Positions 9,421 through 18,474 of a DNA stretch of 64,000 bases are shown in pieces. Positions within the stretch are counted from its first letter, which is position 1. Every line of letters starts with the position of its first letter. The translations under genes were made by a program, and so were the position numbers. The notes under the pieces were generated by a model that saw only the letters and a list, made by a program, of their open reading frames with translations, was not told the origin of the DNA and ran no database searches. The DNA is from Clostridia bacterium (GTDB lineage: Bacteria; Bacillota; Clostridia; Christensenellales; Borkfalkiaceae), in NCBI GenBank assembly GCA_900766495.1, contig CAAFVM010000039.1, positions 1 to 64,000 of the forward strand. Direction: 5' to 3'.

Positions 9421-10992
9421 ATGCATTGGGCAGAGAAAATAGCGCGGGACGTAATAGAGCGCAACCCGCAGAAAGAAGAATACGTTTGCGCGGCGGGCAT
9501 AAGTCCGTCCGGCTCGGTTCACATCGGAAACTTCCGCGACGTGGTAACCAGTTACTATGTGGTTCGCGCGCTTGAAAAATTAGGCAAAAAGGCAAGGTTG
9601 CTTTTTTCGTGGGACGAATTCGACCGTTTGCGTAAAGTTCCCTCGAATATAGCTAAAATTACCGATGGGTTCGAAAAATATTTGGGCATGCCTTACGCCG
9701 AAATACCCGACCCGCACGGAGAATATTCTTCCTATGCCGAATATAACGAAAAAGAGTTTGAAAAGTCGCTTGAAGAATTAGGCATTTCGCCCGATTACAG
9801 GTATCAGGCAAAAATGTATAAGTCGGGCGCTTACGTCGACGGCGTGGTGAACGCGCTTAAAAAACGCAAAGAAATTTACGACGTTTTAATGAAATATAAA
9901 ACGCAGGACGAAAGCGAGGAGGACCGCGAAAAATACGCGCCCGTAAACGTTTATTGTTCGGGTTGCGGCAAAGACGTAACCGAGGTTATATCGGTTTCGG
10001 ACGACGGCGAAACGCTTACTTATCGTTGCAAACTGTGCGGGAAAACCGAAACGGTTAAAGTGCGCGATTATCATCATATCAAGCTTGTTTGGAAAGTCGA
10101 CTGGCCTATGCGTTGGGGCGTCGAGGGCGTTGATTTCGAACCCGGCGGAATAGACCACGCGGCGGCAAGCGGCAGCTATGTGGTTGCAAGCGACATTGCA
10201 AGAACCGTTTTAGGCGTAGAACCTCCGCTGTTCCACGGTTACGGTTGGCTTTCAATCGCGGGGCTTGGCGATATGCACTCGTCCACGGGCAACAACATAA
10301 CGCCCGCCGCGGTTTTAAAGGTTTACGAACCCGATATGATTCGTTGGCTGTTTGCAAAATATGCGCCCGAGGCAGGGTTTGCTTTTAACTTCGACGATAC
10401 GATAATCCGTCATTACAGCGAATTCGATAAAACGCTCGAAGCGTATAAGGCGGGCGAAACCGACGAGTACAACACCGCGGTTTTCGATTTGTGCATGATT
10501 GACGGCAAACGTTCGGTTTCAAAAGTACCGTTCGGCGTTCTGGCTTCGGTTGCCACAATCGTAGATTTCAATCCGCAATCGGTTGCCGAAATACTCGGGA
10601 AAATCGGCGTTCATTTCGGAAAAGAAGACGAACAGCGCCTTGAAAGGGTTAAAAACTGGATTTGCGAGCATCAGCCCTCTAAACTTTATAAGCTTTTACC
10701 CGAAAAAAATCAAGCTTATTACGACGGCATGGACGATGAAGAAAAAGCCGTTACCGCAAAACTTTGCGAATACCTGAAAAACACCGATAAAATCGAAGAA
10801 AAAGAGGTTCAAAGTTTTCTTTATTCCATAATTAACGACGCGACTCTTACCAAAAAGGAAAATATGGCGCGTCAGCAAAAATTCTTTAAGGTTTTCTATA
10901 ATCTTATGTTCGGGCAGGATATGGGACCTCGTTTGTATTTGTTCCTTGCCGCAATCGACAAAGAAAAATATATCGGACTTCTTGACTTTTAA
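9421..10992 (+). CDS. lysK: Class I lysyl-tRNA synthetase
   Basis: Charges tRNA-Lys with lysine. This is the class I, archaeal/spirochaete form, unrelated to the usual bacterial class II LysS. 523 residues. The HIGH-type signature is SPSGSVHIGNFRD (His34-Asn37). A four-cysteine zinc knuckle (CSGCGKD ... CKLCGKTE, about 178-206) and the conserved YHHIKLVWKVDWPMRW and GIDHAAASGSY segments follow. The KMSKS loop is unusual: GDMHSSTGNNITP (284-293) in place of the common KMSSSKGN, so the expected lysines are missing. The C-terminal helical domain is intact. AGGAGG lies seven bases before ATG 9421. No T-box leader is visible. A class II enzyme may also exist elsewhere. Confidence 0.93.
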   Translation: MHWAEKIARDVIERNPQKEEYVCAAGISPSGSVHIGNFRDVVTSYYVVRALEKLGKKARLLFSWDEFDRLRKVPSNIAKITDGFEKYLGMPYAEIPDPHGEYSSYAEYNEKEFEKSLEELGISPDYRYQAKMYKSGAYVDGVVNALKKRKEIYDVLMKYKTQDESEEDREKYAPVNVYCSGCGKDVTEVISVSDDGETLTYRCKLCGKTETVKVRDYHHIKLVWKVDWPMRWGVEGVDFEPGGIDHAAASGSYVVASDIARTVLGVEPPLFHGYGWLSIAGLGDMHSSTGNNITPAAVLKVYEPDMIRWLFAKYAPEAGFAFNFDDTIIRHYSEFDKTLEAYKAGETDEYNTAVFDLCMIDGKRSVSKVPFGVLASVATIVDFNPQSVAEILGKIGVHFGKEDEQRLERVKNWICEHQPSKLYKLLPEKNQAYYDGMDDEEKAVTAKLCEYLKNTDKIEEKEVQSFLYSIINDATLTKKENMARQQKFFKVFYNLMFGQDMGPRLYLFLAAIDKEKYIGLLDF

Positions 10993-11010
10993 TTTAATGA
11001 AATAAGTAAT

Positions 11011-11054
11011 AAATCGCGCGCCGTGCCGTTTTAGCAGGGTGCGCGATTTTTTAG
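11011..11054 (+). terminator. Terminator after lysyl-tRNA synthetase
   Basis: AAATCGCGC and GCGCGATTTTTT flank a 21-base loop; the second arm runs into a T-tract. It closes the parE-lysK gene block. Confidence 0.8.
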
Positions 11055-11187
11055 GGTAAATGTCGTAACATATGAGAATAACAGCGTAATATATGATTGG
11101 AAATTTAATGTAAACCGTAATAAAATATAAAAAGGAAAGGCAAAAAACGCCCGCCCGAAACATATACCCGAAAGCAGGGAGAAGATT

Positions 11188-13620
11188 ATGAAAGTTTACG
11201 ATTACGATTTGCAAAGCGGCATAGCTTGCCCCGAAAACGTTATAACAGCGGGCAACGTGCGGCTTACGCTTCTTTCCGAAAGGCTTATGCGCTATGAAAA
11301 AAGCCAAAGCGGAAAGTTTACCGACCAGACCACGCAGGGAATTTTTAAAAGAAATTTTCCGCCGGTTAAAAAAACGGTTAAACAAAGAGGAAACACAATC
11401 ACGGTAAAAACCGATTGCGTTACGTTCGTTATAAACCTTGAAAATTTTGAAAAAGGCTATGTAAAATTCGCAAACGGCAAAACCGCGAAGCTTGACGGCA
11501 AGGGCAATTTAGGCGGTACCGTCCGCACTCTCGACACCAACGACAAGCACCTTATAGTAGACGAAAACGTTTCGGTTGAAAACGCCGACAGAAAGCACAT
11601 AAAACTTTGCGACGGCGTTATTTCGCAAACGGGCGTGGCGCTCTGGAACGACGGAGCCTCGCTTATTCTTGAAAACGACGAGGTTAAACCGCGCGAACCC
11701 GAAACCGATTTATATATTTTCGCGTTCGGGCACGACTACCGCGCGGCGGTAAACGCGTTATACGAAATAAGCGGCAAAGTTCCGTTAATTCCGCGTTTTG
11801 CTTTGGGTAACTGGTGGTCGCGTTACCACGCCTACGAGCAAGACGAATATATGAACCTTATGGACGAGTTTGCCGAGCGCGAAATTCCGCTTTCGGTAGC
11901 CACGGTCGATATGGACTGGCACTATGTAGACGTGCAGAACGAGTTTATAAAGAGCAGCGGGCTTACCGACCCCGAACTTTACGGCGAACAGCACGGTTGG
12001 ACGGGTTACAGCTGGAACAAACACCTGTTTTACGATTATAAAAAGTTTTTAAGCGACCTTAAAGAGCGAAATCTGAAAGTTACGTTAAACCTTCACCCGA
12101 GCGACGGCGTGCGCTGGTTCGAGGACTGCTATAAAACTTTCGCCGAAAATATGGGAGTTGACCCGGACGAGAAAAAGGTTATTCGCTTCGACTTAACCGA
12201 TAAAAAGTTTGCCGAAAACTATTTCGACGTTTTGCACGCGCCTTACGAAGCCGAGGGCGTTGACTTCTGGTGGATTGACTGGCAACAGGGTTATAGTACA
12301 AAAATAAAAGGGCTCGACCCGCTTTGGCTTTTAAACCACCTGCATTACAAACACGCCGTCGAAAACGGCACGCCGCTTATACTTTCGCGCTATTGCGGGG
12401 CGGGCGCGCAACGTTATCCTCTCGGTTTTTCGGGCGACACGGTTATGGCTTGGAAATTTCTCTATTACGAACCGTATTTCACAGCTAACGCTTCAAACGT
12501 GGGCTACACCTGGTGGAGTCACGACATAGGCGGGCATCATTTCGGTAAAAAAGATAAAGAACTTGCCGTGCGTTGGGTGCAGTTCGGGGTATTCAGCCCC
12601 ATAAACAGGCTGCATTCAACCTGGTTGAGCGTGCTTGGCAAAGAGCCTTGGCGTTACCCCGCGGGCGAATGCGAAATTTTGTGCAAGCAACTTAAACTGC
12701 GCCATAAACTAGTGCCGTATATTCACACTTACAACCACTTAACTCACGAAAAAGGCAAGGCGCTCATCGAGCCGTTGTATTATACTTATCCCGAGCAAAA
12801 GTGGGCGTATAAGTCGTTTAATCAATATTTCTTCGGTAGCGAAATGCTCGTTTGCCCCATAACGAAAAAGGGCGAAAACGGCATAGGCACCGTAAAAGCC
12901 AACCTGCCGCACGGTAGATATTACGATTTGTTTACCCGCCGCGTTTACGACGTAAAAGGCGAGGTTAAAACGCTCGACCTGCACCGCGACCTCGGCACAA
13001 TCCCCGTGCTTGTTAAAAACAATTCGATTATTCCGCTTTCGGAAGATAAGGGCAACGGTTGCTTTAACCCCGAGAATATGCGCGTTATTGTTTTCGGCGA
13101 AAACGCAAGTTTCGTTATGCTTGAAGACGACGATAAAAACGCGCGGCTCGAAACCGAATTTAAAGCATGCAAAACAGGTGAAAACGTAACGCTTACGGTT
13201 AAAACGAGCGGCGAAAAACGCGTCGCGCCCGCGGTAAGAAATATAGTTTTCGAATTTGCTTCGGTGTGGAAAGGCGGCGTTGTTTCGGTTAAAGAAAACG
13301 GCAAAGAAAAACAATTCGAGGTTACCGGTAACGGCTGTTTGAAAGTTAAATGCGAATATAAGGGCGGCAAGCTTGAAATAGAGGTTAAGCCCGAAATAAC
13401 AGCCGACCGCGCGACGGAAGAACCGCTCGAATACCTTAAAGAGCAAACATTATCGGTTGTGGAAAGGGAAGAGGGCGCGAATATGCCGAAAGAAGCGCTT
13501 TATCGCGAGCTGCTTGAAGCAAAAACGACGGAAGAGTTCTTTGATATATTGAACAAAACAGAGGTTCTTCGCGAAATATCTAAAAAACAAGTGCGCGAAA
13601 TTTACGACGCGCTGGTTTGA
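11188..13620 (+). CDS. GH31 alpha-glycosidase
   Basis: A retaining alpha-glycosidase of family 31 (alpha-glucosidase/alpha-xylosidase group), 810 residues, with no signal peptide and so cytoplasmic. The N-terminal beta-sandwich covers about residues 1-190. The TIM barrel begins at PLIPRFALGNWWSRYHAY. The nucleophile motif is FWWIDWQQG (Asp364) and the acid/base lies in GFSGDT (Asp417). HDIGGHHFG and the RLHSTW segment also match the family. A beta domain follows, then an extra helical tail of about 55 residues (EPLEYLKEQTL onward) not usual in the family. The start ATG has AGGGAG six bases upstream. It leads locus A; a weak promoter (TTGGAA, 18-base spacer, TAAAAT) lies at 11097-11126. The substrate specificity cannot be assigned. 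Confidence 0.92.
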   Translation: MKVYDYDLQSGIACPENVITAGNVRLTLLSERLMRYEKSQSGKFTDQTTQGIFKRNFPPVKKTVKQRGNTITVKTDCVTFVINLENFEKGYVKFANGKTAKLDGKGNLGGTVRTLDTNDKHLIVDENVSVENADRKHIKLCDGVISQTGVALWNDGASLILENDEVKPREPETDLYIFAFGHDYRAAVNALYEISGKVPLIPRFALGNWWSRYHAYEQDEYMNLMDEFAEREIPLSVATVDMDWHYVDVQNEFIKSSGLTDPELYGEQHGWTGYSWNKHLFYDYKKFLSDLKERNLKVTLNLHPSDGVRWFEDCYKTFAENMGVDPDEKKVIRFDLTDKKFAENYFDVLHAPYEAEGVDFWWIDWQQGYSTKIKGLDPLWLLNHLHYKHAVENGTPLILSRYCGAGAQRYPLGFSGDTVMAWKFLYYEPYFTANASNVGYTWWSHDIGGHHFGKKDKELAVRWVQFGVFSPINRLHSTWLSVLGKEPWRYPAGECEILCKQLKLRHKLVPYIHTYNHLTHEKGKALIEPLYYTYPEQKWAYKSFNQYFFGSEMLVCPITKKGENGIGTVKANLPHGRYYDLFTRRVYDVKGEVKTLDLHRDLGTIPVLVKNNSIIPLSEDKGNGCFNPENMRVIVFGENASFVMLEDDDKNARLETEFKACKTGENVTLTVKTSGEKRVAPAVRNIVFEFASVWKGGVVSVKENGKEKQFEVTGNGCLKVKCEYKGGKLEIEVKPEITADRATEEPLEYLKEQTLSVVEREEGANMPKEALYRELLEAKTTEEFFDILNKTEVLREISKKQVREIYDALV

Positions 13621-13651
13621 AAATTTTTGCCCTTTAAAACGCAAAAGGTGC

Positions 13652-13677
13652 GGCTATAAGTCGATTATCGCGATATA
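13652..13677. repeat. 26-bp intergenic repeat, copy 1
   Basis: This 26-bp sequence starting GGCTATAAGTCGATTATCG recurs without mismatch at 16114-16139, in both cases 25-32 bases after a glycosidase stop codon. It contains the perfect palindrome TATCGCGATA (13666-13675). Similarity extends a little upstream (AACGC, AAAA, GG). It could be a protein-binding site or a dispersed repeat. Confidence 0.8.
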
Positions 13678-13842
13678 GCGAACAATTTAATAAAGACAAT
13701 AATGCCGAAATAATTTTATAAAAACGCAATTTTTATATATAATAAGGCAAGACGGACGCTTTTTTTCGTGGTAAAATTTATTGCGAATAAAGCGTTCGTT
13801 TTTTATAGCAAGCGCGCTTTACTGCATTTTAAGGAGAAAAGA

Positions 13843-16089
13843 ATGAAACAAGGTTTTATAAGCGGCGGAAAAGAATATTTAATAACCGATATGCGCCCTG
13901 TACGCCCGCTTCTTAACTACGTGTGGAACGAAAATCAGATAGCGGCAGCCGACCAGTGCGGTTTCGGCAAATCGACTTCGGCGCTCGGCGAGTTGCGCAG
14001 AACGCTCATAGGCGGTGAAGAAAGCAGGCTTATCTACATAAAAAACAGGGGGAGCGGCGAATATTACAGTCCCAACCGAAATTTCGGAGACCTGCCGTTC
14101 GACGAATATTATTGCGTTGCGGGGCTTAACTATCAGAAAATAGTGAGCAAATATAAGGGACTAAAAACCGAGTTTACAATAACCGTACCCGAAAAAGGTT
14201 TCGCCGAAATTTATGATATAACGCTTACGAACGACGGCGATAAAAACGCCGATTTCGATATGTATTTATATTTGCGCCCCGCGGCGAACGTTACCGACCA
14301 TTTAAGTTGCGGCTGCGGCGACTGGTCTGACGAAATAGGCGGGCTGTGGTATGCCGACAACCATTTTCAGCGCAAGCACGATTATAATTACATTTTTATA
14401 AAATCTACCGAAAAAGTTTACGGCTACGACGTAAGCGACGAAAATTTTGTGGGCGTTTATTCTAATCGCGTTAATCCTATCGGGCTTAAAAACGAAAAAC
14501 TTTCCTGCCTCGGCACAACGTTCGAAGAAAACTACGCGGGCGTTATGCAGTTCAGGTTGAGCCTTGCTCCCGGCGAGAAAAAACGCGTAATAACCGTTAT
14601 AGGCACGGTGAAAAACGCAGCGGAAGTAAAAAATTACGATAAATGTTTAAGTGAAAAATACTTTGACGAAAACCTTGCGAAATTCGCGAAAGAAAACGAA
14701 AATTTAGTAGAAAAATTCGTTTGCGAAACGCCCGACGAATATTTTAACGTAATGGCTAACGTGTGGCTTAAACGGCAAACTTCGCTTGGCAAAACCTGGG
14801 GCAGAGTATACGGCAAAGGCTTCCGCGACGTTATGCAGGACATATCTTCTTTCGTTTCGCTCGACGGCGAGGTCGCGCGCGAAAAAATCAAGCTGTGCCT
14901 TTCATATCAGTGGGAAAACGGCAATCCCGTAAGAATGTTTCACCCGCTGTTTTTGCATCCTTATCGCGACGGCGCGTCTTGGATACCCGCTTCGGTTACG
15001 GCGTATATAAAAGAAACCGGCGATTTTGCTTTTTTGAATGAGAAAGTCGGGTATTTCGAATCGGAAAAAACGGGAACCGTGCGCGAACACGTGCGCGCGG
15101 GGCTTGATTTTCTGCTTAACGAACGCGGAAAAAGAAACCTTGTTTTGTGGGGCGGCGGAGACTGGAACGACTCGGCTAACAATGCGGGAATGAAGCTAAA
15201 AGGCGAAAGCGTCTGGCTTTCGATTGCCACGGTAAAGGCGGTTAAAGAATATTGCGAACTTTTGCGCGTTATAGGCGACGAAGAAGAGGCAAACGCCCTC
15301 GAACTTAAAAACGAAGAGCTTATAAAAGCCGTTATGAAAAGCGGCTTTAACGGTAAATATTTTATTTACGGTTATAACGACGAGGGCGAGCAGGTAGGCG
15401 GAGAAAAAAACTCCGAAGCTTCGTTTTATTTAAATCCGCAAACCTGGGCGGTTCTTTCGGGTATAGTTTCGGGCGAAAGCGGCGAAAAACTTATGGACGA
15501 GGTAGAGAGCAGGCTAAAATGCGATTACGGTTATAAGCAGTGCCACCCGCCTTACGTTACCCCTGACGACAACATAGGCAGAGTTACCTATTTTATGCCC
15601 GGGCTTGTGGAAAACGCTTCGGTGTATAACCACGGCGTGGCATTTAAAATAGCGGCGGATTGCATGCTCGGCAGAAATCAACTCGCGTACCGGACGTTTG
15701 AAAAAATGAACTATAACAACCCGAAAAACAAGAACAACGGAATGGAGCCTTACGCTTATTCGAATATGTTCGTAGGTCCAGACAGCAAGTATAAACGCGG
15801 GTTCGCCCCTATGAGCTGGATTACCGGTACAGGCGGTTGGATGTATAAAAACCTTACCGAAAACATTCTCGGGATAAAAGCCGATTACAACGGTTTAAAA
15901 ATAGTTCCGTGCGTTCCCGAAGAGTGGAAAACCGTTAAGGTTAAGCGAATTTTCCGCGGCGGCGAATATAACGTGGAAATCGGTCGCGGAGAAAACAAGG
16001 GCGTTTACATAGGCGAAAACAAGATAAACGGCAACGTGGTTCCGGTTATTCCCGCGGGTGAAAAAGTGACGGTTAAAGTTATTGTTTAA
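13843..16089 (+). CDS. GH94 glycoside phosphorylase
   Basis: An inverting phosphorylase of family 94 (cellobiose/chitobiose phosphorylase group) that would split a beta-linked disaccharide with inorganic phosphate, releasing a sugar 1-phosphate in the cytoplasm. 748 residues from ATG 13843, where AAGGAG is well placed; a longer in-frame start lies in the leader and is unlikely. The N-terminal beta-sandwich is followed by the (alpha/alpha)6 barrel with YGKGFRDVMQD (compare GYRDxxQD), HPLFLHPYRDGASWIP and GGGDWNDSANNAG, whose GDWND (Asp443) holds the expected catalytic acid. A family-typical YNHGVAFKIAAD and PMSWITGTGGWMY follow. Disaccharide specificity is unknown. It shares the 3' repeat element with the GH31 gene and ends before a terminator. 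Confidence 0.88.
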   Translation: MKQGFISGGKEYLITDMRPVRPLLNYVWNENQIAAADQCGFGKSTSALGELRRTLIGGEESRLIYIKNRGSGEYYSPNRNFGDLPFDEYYCVAGLNYQKIVSKYKGLKTEFTITVPEKGFAEIYDITLTNDGDKNADFDMYLYLRPAANVTDHLSCGCGDWSDEIGGLWYADNHFQRKHDYNYIFIKSTEKVYGYDVSDENFVGVYSNRVNPIGLKNEKLSCLGTTFEENYAGVMQFRLSLAPGEKKRVITVIGTVKNAAEVKNYDKCLSEKYFDENLAKFAKENENLVEKFVCETPDEYFNVMANVWLKRQTSLGKTWGRVYGKGFRDVMQDISSFVSLDGEVAREKIKLCLSYQWENGNPVRMFHPLFLHPYRDGASWIPASVTAYIKETGDFAFLNEKVGYFESEKTGTVREHVRAGLDFLLNERGKRNLVLWGGGDWNDSANNAGMKLKGESVWLSIATVKAVKEYCELLRVIGDEEEANALELKNEELIKAVMKSGFNGKYFIYGYNDEGEQVGGEKNSEASFYLNPQTWAVLSGIVSGESGEKLMDEVESRLKCDYGYKQCHPPYVTPDDNIGRVTYFMPGLVENASVYNHGVAFKIAADCMLGRNQLAYRTFEKMNYNNPKNKNNGMEPYAYSNMFVGPDSKYKRGFAPMSWITGTGGWMYKNLTENILGIKADYNGLKIVPCVPEEWKTVKVKRIFRGGEYNVEIGRGENKGVYIGENKINGNVVPVIPAGEKVTVKVIV

Positions 16090-16113
16090 CCTGCTTAAAA
16101 ACGCGAAAAACGG

Positions 16114-16139
16114 GGCTATAAGTCGATTATCGCGATATA
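16114..16139. repeat. 26-bp intergenic repeat, copy 2
   Basis: Identical over 26 bases to the copy at 13652-13677, including the TATCGCGATA palindrome at 16128-16137. It lies between the GH94 stop and the terminator that follows. Confidence 0.8.
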
Positions 16140-16156
16140 ACTAAATATTTTGCATT

Positions 16157-16200
16157 AAAACGGCGGTTGCATAAAAAAATGTTTGCATTCGCCGTTTTTT
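16157..16200 (+). terminator. Terminator after GH94 gene
   Basis: AAAACGGCG and CGCCGTTTTTT form a nine-base stem around a 24-base loop and end in T6. Confidence 0.8.
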
Positions 16201-16211
16201 GTTTATAATCG

Positions 16212-16240
16212 TTGACAGGCAAAAATTTATCTGCTATAAT
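16212..16240 (+). promoter_or_regulatory. Consensus sigma-A promoter for DUF4091 gene
   Basis: Perfect TTGACA (16212-16217), a 17-base spacer and perfect TATAAT (16235-16240). The leader to ATG 16431 is about 185 bases and contains GGCTA/GGCAA-rich imperfect repeats near 16345-16410. The promoter and the following 90 bases resemble those at 55290 upstream of the rpiB-like gene. Confidence 0.9.
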
Positions 16241-16430
16241 CACCGCGATAACAATATTTCCGGCAGCCGCTAATATTTTTAAGCGAAATTTATGCGCTAC
16301 TATTAATGTCGCGCATTGTGCGAAAGCCGCGCTTTTTAATAGCGGCAACGGCTATAACGGCAATGCCCGCTATAATGGTGGCGGCTAACTATAAAAGCGG
16401 CTACGGGCAAAAGATATAACGGAGAAAAAA

Positions 16431-18089
16431 ATGGACGAGAAAAAAGGTAAAAGAAGCGGATTCGAGGCTTATTGCGTAAACGCCATGGAAAAGGTGCTTC
16501 CCCGCAAGCGCCCCGAACTTTATCAGGATGAGGGAGAATGTTTTTCAAACGAGGTCGCGTCGTTCGCTGTGGCTTACAGGTCGGTAGAGCGAAACGTAAT
16601 GCTTGAAGACTGCGGTTGGACGGTCGAAAGCGATATAGCGGAGTTTATCCGCGTGCGCCCGGTTGAAAACGTAGCCGCGCTTTCCGCCGAAACCGAAACC
16701 AGCGACGATTACGTATTGACCGGCGCCCCCGCGGTTATTCCCGATTTGCTTAGCGAAAATAATTATTTCAACGCCCGCTATAAATGCTGGGGCTCGCTTT
16801 TCGTAAGCGTTAAAGGCGATTTGCCCGCGGGCAGACATAACATAAAAATAGCTCTTCGCGACTGTAACGAAAATCAACTTACCGTTGTGAATTATGCGCT
16901 TACGGTGTTTGCCGAAAAACTTAAAAAGTTCGATTTGAAATACAGCAACTGGTTCCATTACGACGGAATAGCCCGTTATTATAATTTAACCCCGTATACC
17001 GACGAGTATTACGCGGTCATGAAAAACTTTATGGAAAACGCGGCGGCGCACGGAATTAACGTTTGTCTGGTTCCCGTAATAACGCCCCCGCTCGACACCG
17101 CGGTGGGGCATGCGCGCATGGACGTTCAGCTTGCCGAAATTACCATGACAAACGGAAAGTATTCGTTTGCTTTCGAAAAACTTGAAAAGTTCATAGGCGT
17201 TATTAAAAGCGCGGGAATGAAATATATAGAAATCTCGCATTTGTTCACCCAGTGGGGCGCAGAAAAAACGCCGAATATTTATGCGACCGTAGACGGCGAG
17301 TATAAACGCATATTCGGTTGGGAAAACGACGCGCTCGGCGACGATTACGCAAACTTTTTAAAACAGTTTTTACCGGCGCTTACCAAAGAGCTTACAAAAC
17401 TGGGCTACGACAAAACGAATTGTTTCTTCCACCTTTCCGACGAGCCTAACGCCAAGCATTTAGAAAGGTATTGCGCGCTTAAAAATTCAGTAAAGCCGCT
17501 TATAGGCGAGTTTTTGATTATAGACGCGCTTTCGAACTACGAGTTTTACGAGAAAAACATAGTCGATTTGCCGGTTGTTTGCACCGACAGCGCCGACCCT
17601 TATATAGAAAACAAAGCCGAAAACTGGTGGGCGTATTACTGTTTCGGACAAAACTTTAACGGGCTTTCAAACCGCTATATGGCAATGCCGCTTCAACGCA
17701 CCCGCATTATAGGCATGCAGCTTTACGTTACCGGAGTAAACGGATTTTTGCAGTGGGGCTATAATTTCTACAACGGATTTTTATCGAAGCGCGGGATAAA
17801 CCCGTACAGTCAGACCGACAGCGAGGGCAGCTTCCCCAGCGGCGACGCGTTTATAGTTTACCCCGGCGAAAACGGCAAGTGCCTCGATTCCATACGTTTC
17901 GAAGCCATGTTCGACGCGGTGCAGGACTATATGGCTTTAAAAACGCTTGAAAAGAAAAAGGGCAGGGCATTCGTGGTTGACTTTTTAAAAGAAAACGGAA
18001 TGGGCGCGAATTTTTACGATTACGTTCAAAGCGCGCTTTGGCACGAAAAATTAAGAAGAAAAATAAACGCGCTTATCATAGAGAAATAA
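16431..18089 (+). CDS. DUF4091 domain protein (putative glycoside hydrolase)
   Basis: 552 residues, no signal peptide. The N-terminal part is a beta-sandwich (about 30-160). The middle looks like a TIM barrel (WFHYDGIARYYNLTPYTDEYYAVMKNFM; CFFHLSDEPN; WWAYYCFGQN). The C-terminal DUF4091 region has FLQWGYNFYNGFLSKRGINP ... FPSGDAFIVYPGENG and the helix FEAMFDAVQDYMALKTLE. DUF4091 proteins are glycosidase-like; the DEP after CFFHLS is a good candidate catalytic site, but no substrate is established from sequence alone. AACGGAG precedes ATG 16431 by seven bases. The last 15-20 codons are echoed in the decayed sequence at 55438-55500. Confidence 0.82.
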   Translation: MDEKKGKRSGFEAYCVNAMEKVLPRKRPELYQDEGECFSNEVASFAVAYRSVERNVMLEDCGWTVESDIAEFIRVRPVENVAALSAETETSDDYVLTGAPAVIPDLLSENNYFNARYKCWGSLFVSVKGDLPAGRHNIKIALRDCNENQLTVVNYALTVFAEKLKKFDLKYSNWFHYDGIARYYNLTPYTDEYYAVMKNFMENAAAHGINVCLVPVITPPLDTAVGHARMDVQLAEITMTNGKYSFAFEKLEKFIGVIKSAGMKYIEISHLFTQWGAEKTPNIYATVDGEYKRIFGWENDALGDDYANFLKQFLPALTKELTKLGYDKTNCFFHLSDEPNAKHLERYCALKNSVKPLIGEFLIIDALSNYEFYEKNIVDLPVVCTDSADPYIENKAENWWAYYCFGQNFNGLSNRYMAMPLQRTRIIGMQLYVTGVNGFLQWGYNFYNGFLSKRGINPYSQTDSEGSFPSGDAFIVYPGENGKCLDSIRFEAMFDAVQDYMALKTLEKKKGRAFVVDFLKENGMGANFYDYVQSALWHEKLRRKINALIIEK

Positions 18090-18168
18090 TATTTTCGATA
18101 GTTGCGGGCGAACGTTAGCTTACAAAAATTAAAAAGCCGCCTTGGCGGAACAAAAAAAACAAAAATAA

Positions 18169-18206
18169 AAAACGCGGTTTAAGCAAAAAACTTAAATCGC
18201 GTTTTT
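18169..18206. terminator. Terminator between DUF4091 gene and repeat region
   Basis: AAAACGCGGTTTAAG, a seven-base loop and CTTAAATCGCGTTTT with T5 form a 15-base stem with one G-T pair. It sits between convergent genes and may serve both strands. Confidence 0.88.
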
Positions 18207-18254
18207 GTCTTATTAGAATTTACAGAAAGTCGGTTTACTAAAACTTTTCGAAAA

Positions 18255-18441
18255 GCTTACAATAATATGCGTGCAGACTTTTTATATGAACGGTATAATG
18301 ACGGAGTAAAGTCATTTTGGCGGCAAAAAGCCGTCTTTACGGTTGTTAGTGATGAAGAATGGAATGCCTACAATAATATGCGTGCGGACTTTTTATATGA
18401 ACGGTATAATGACGGAGTAAAGTCATTTTGGCGGCAAAAAG
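18255..18441 (+). repeat. Two direct repeats of 76 bp, period 111 bp
   Basis: Copies at 18255-18330 and 18366-18441 differ at only two positions. They keep the same reading frame (111 is 37 codons) and encode AYNNMRADFLYERYNDGVK plus SFWRQK in each, joined by AVFTVVSDEEWN. The frame open at 18267-18464 (65 residues) has no ribosome binding site and no upstream start, so it looks like a duplicated fragment of a lost gene and not a working gene. I do not recognise the parent protein. Each copy also contains a TATAAT. Confidence 0.75.
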
Positions 18442-18474
18442 TCGGCTATTTTGCGGCTGCATAAGACTATGATT

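Noticed and set aside
18255..18441. CRISPR-like spaced repeats
   Set aside because: Only two units, 76 bases long, coding in frame, with no cas genes near; not a CRISPR array.
18267..18464. 65-residue protein as a functional gene
   Set aside because: No ribosome binding site or promoter, and it consists of a duplicated fragment; treated as a repeat/remnant.
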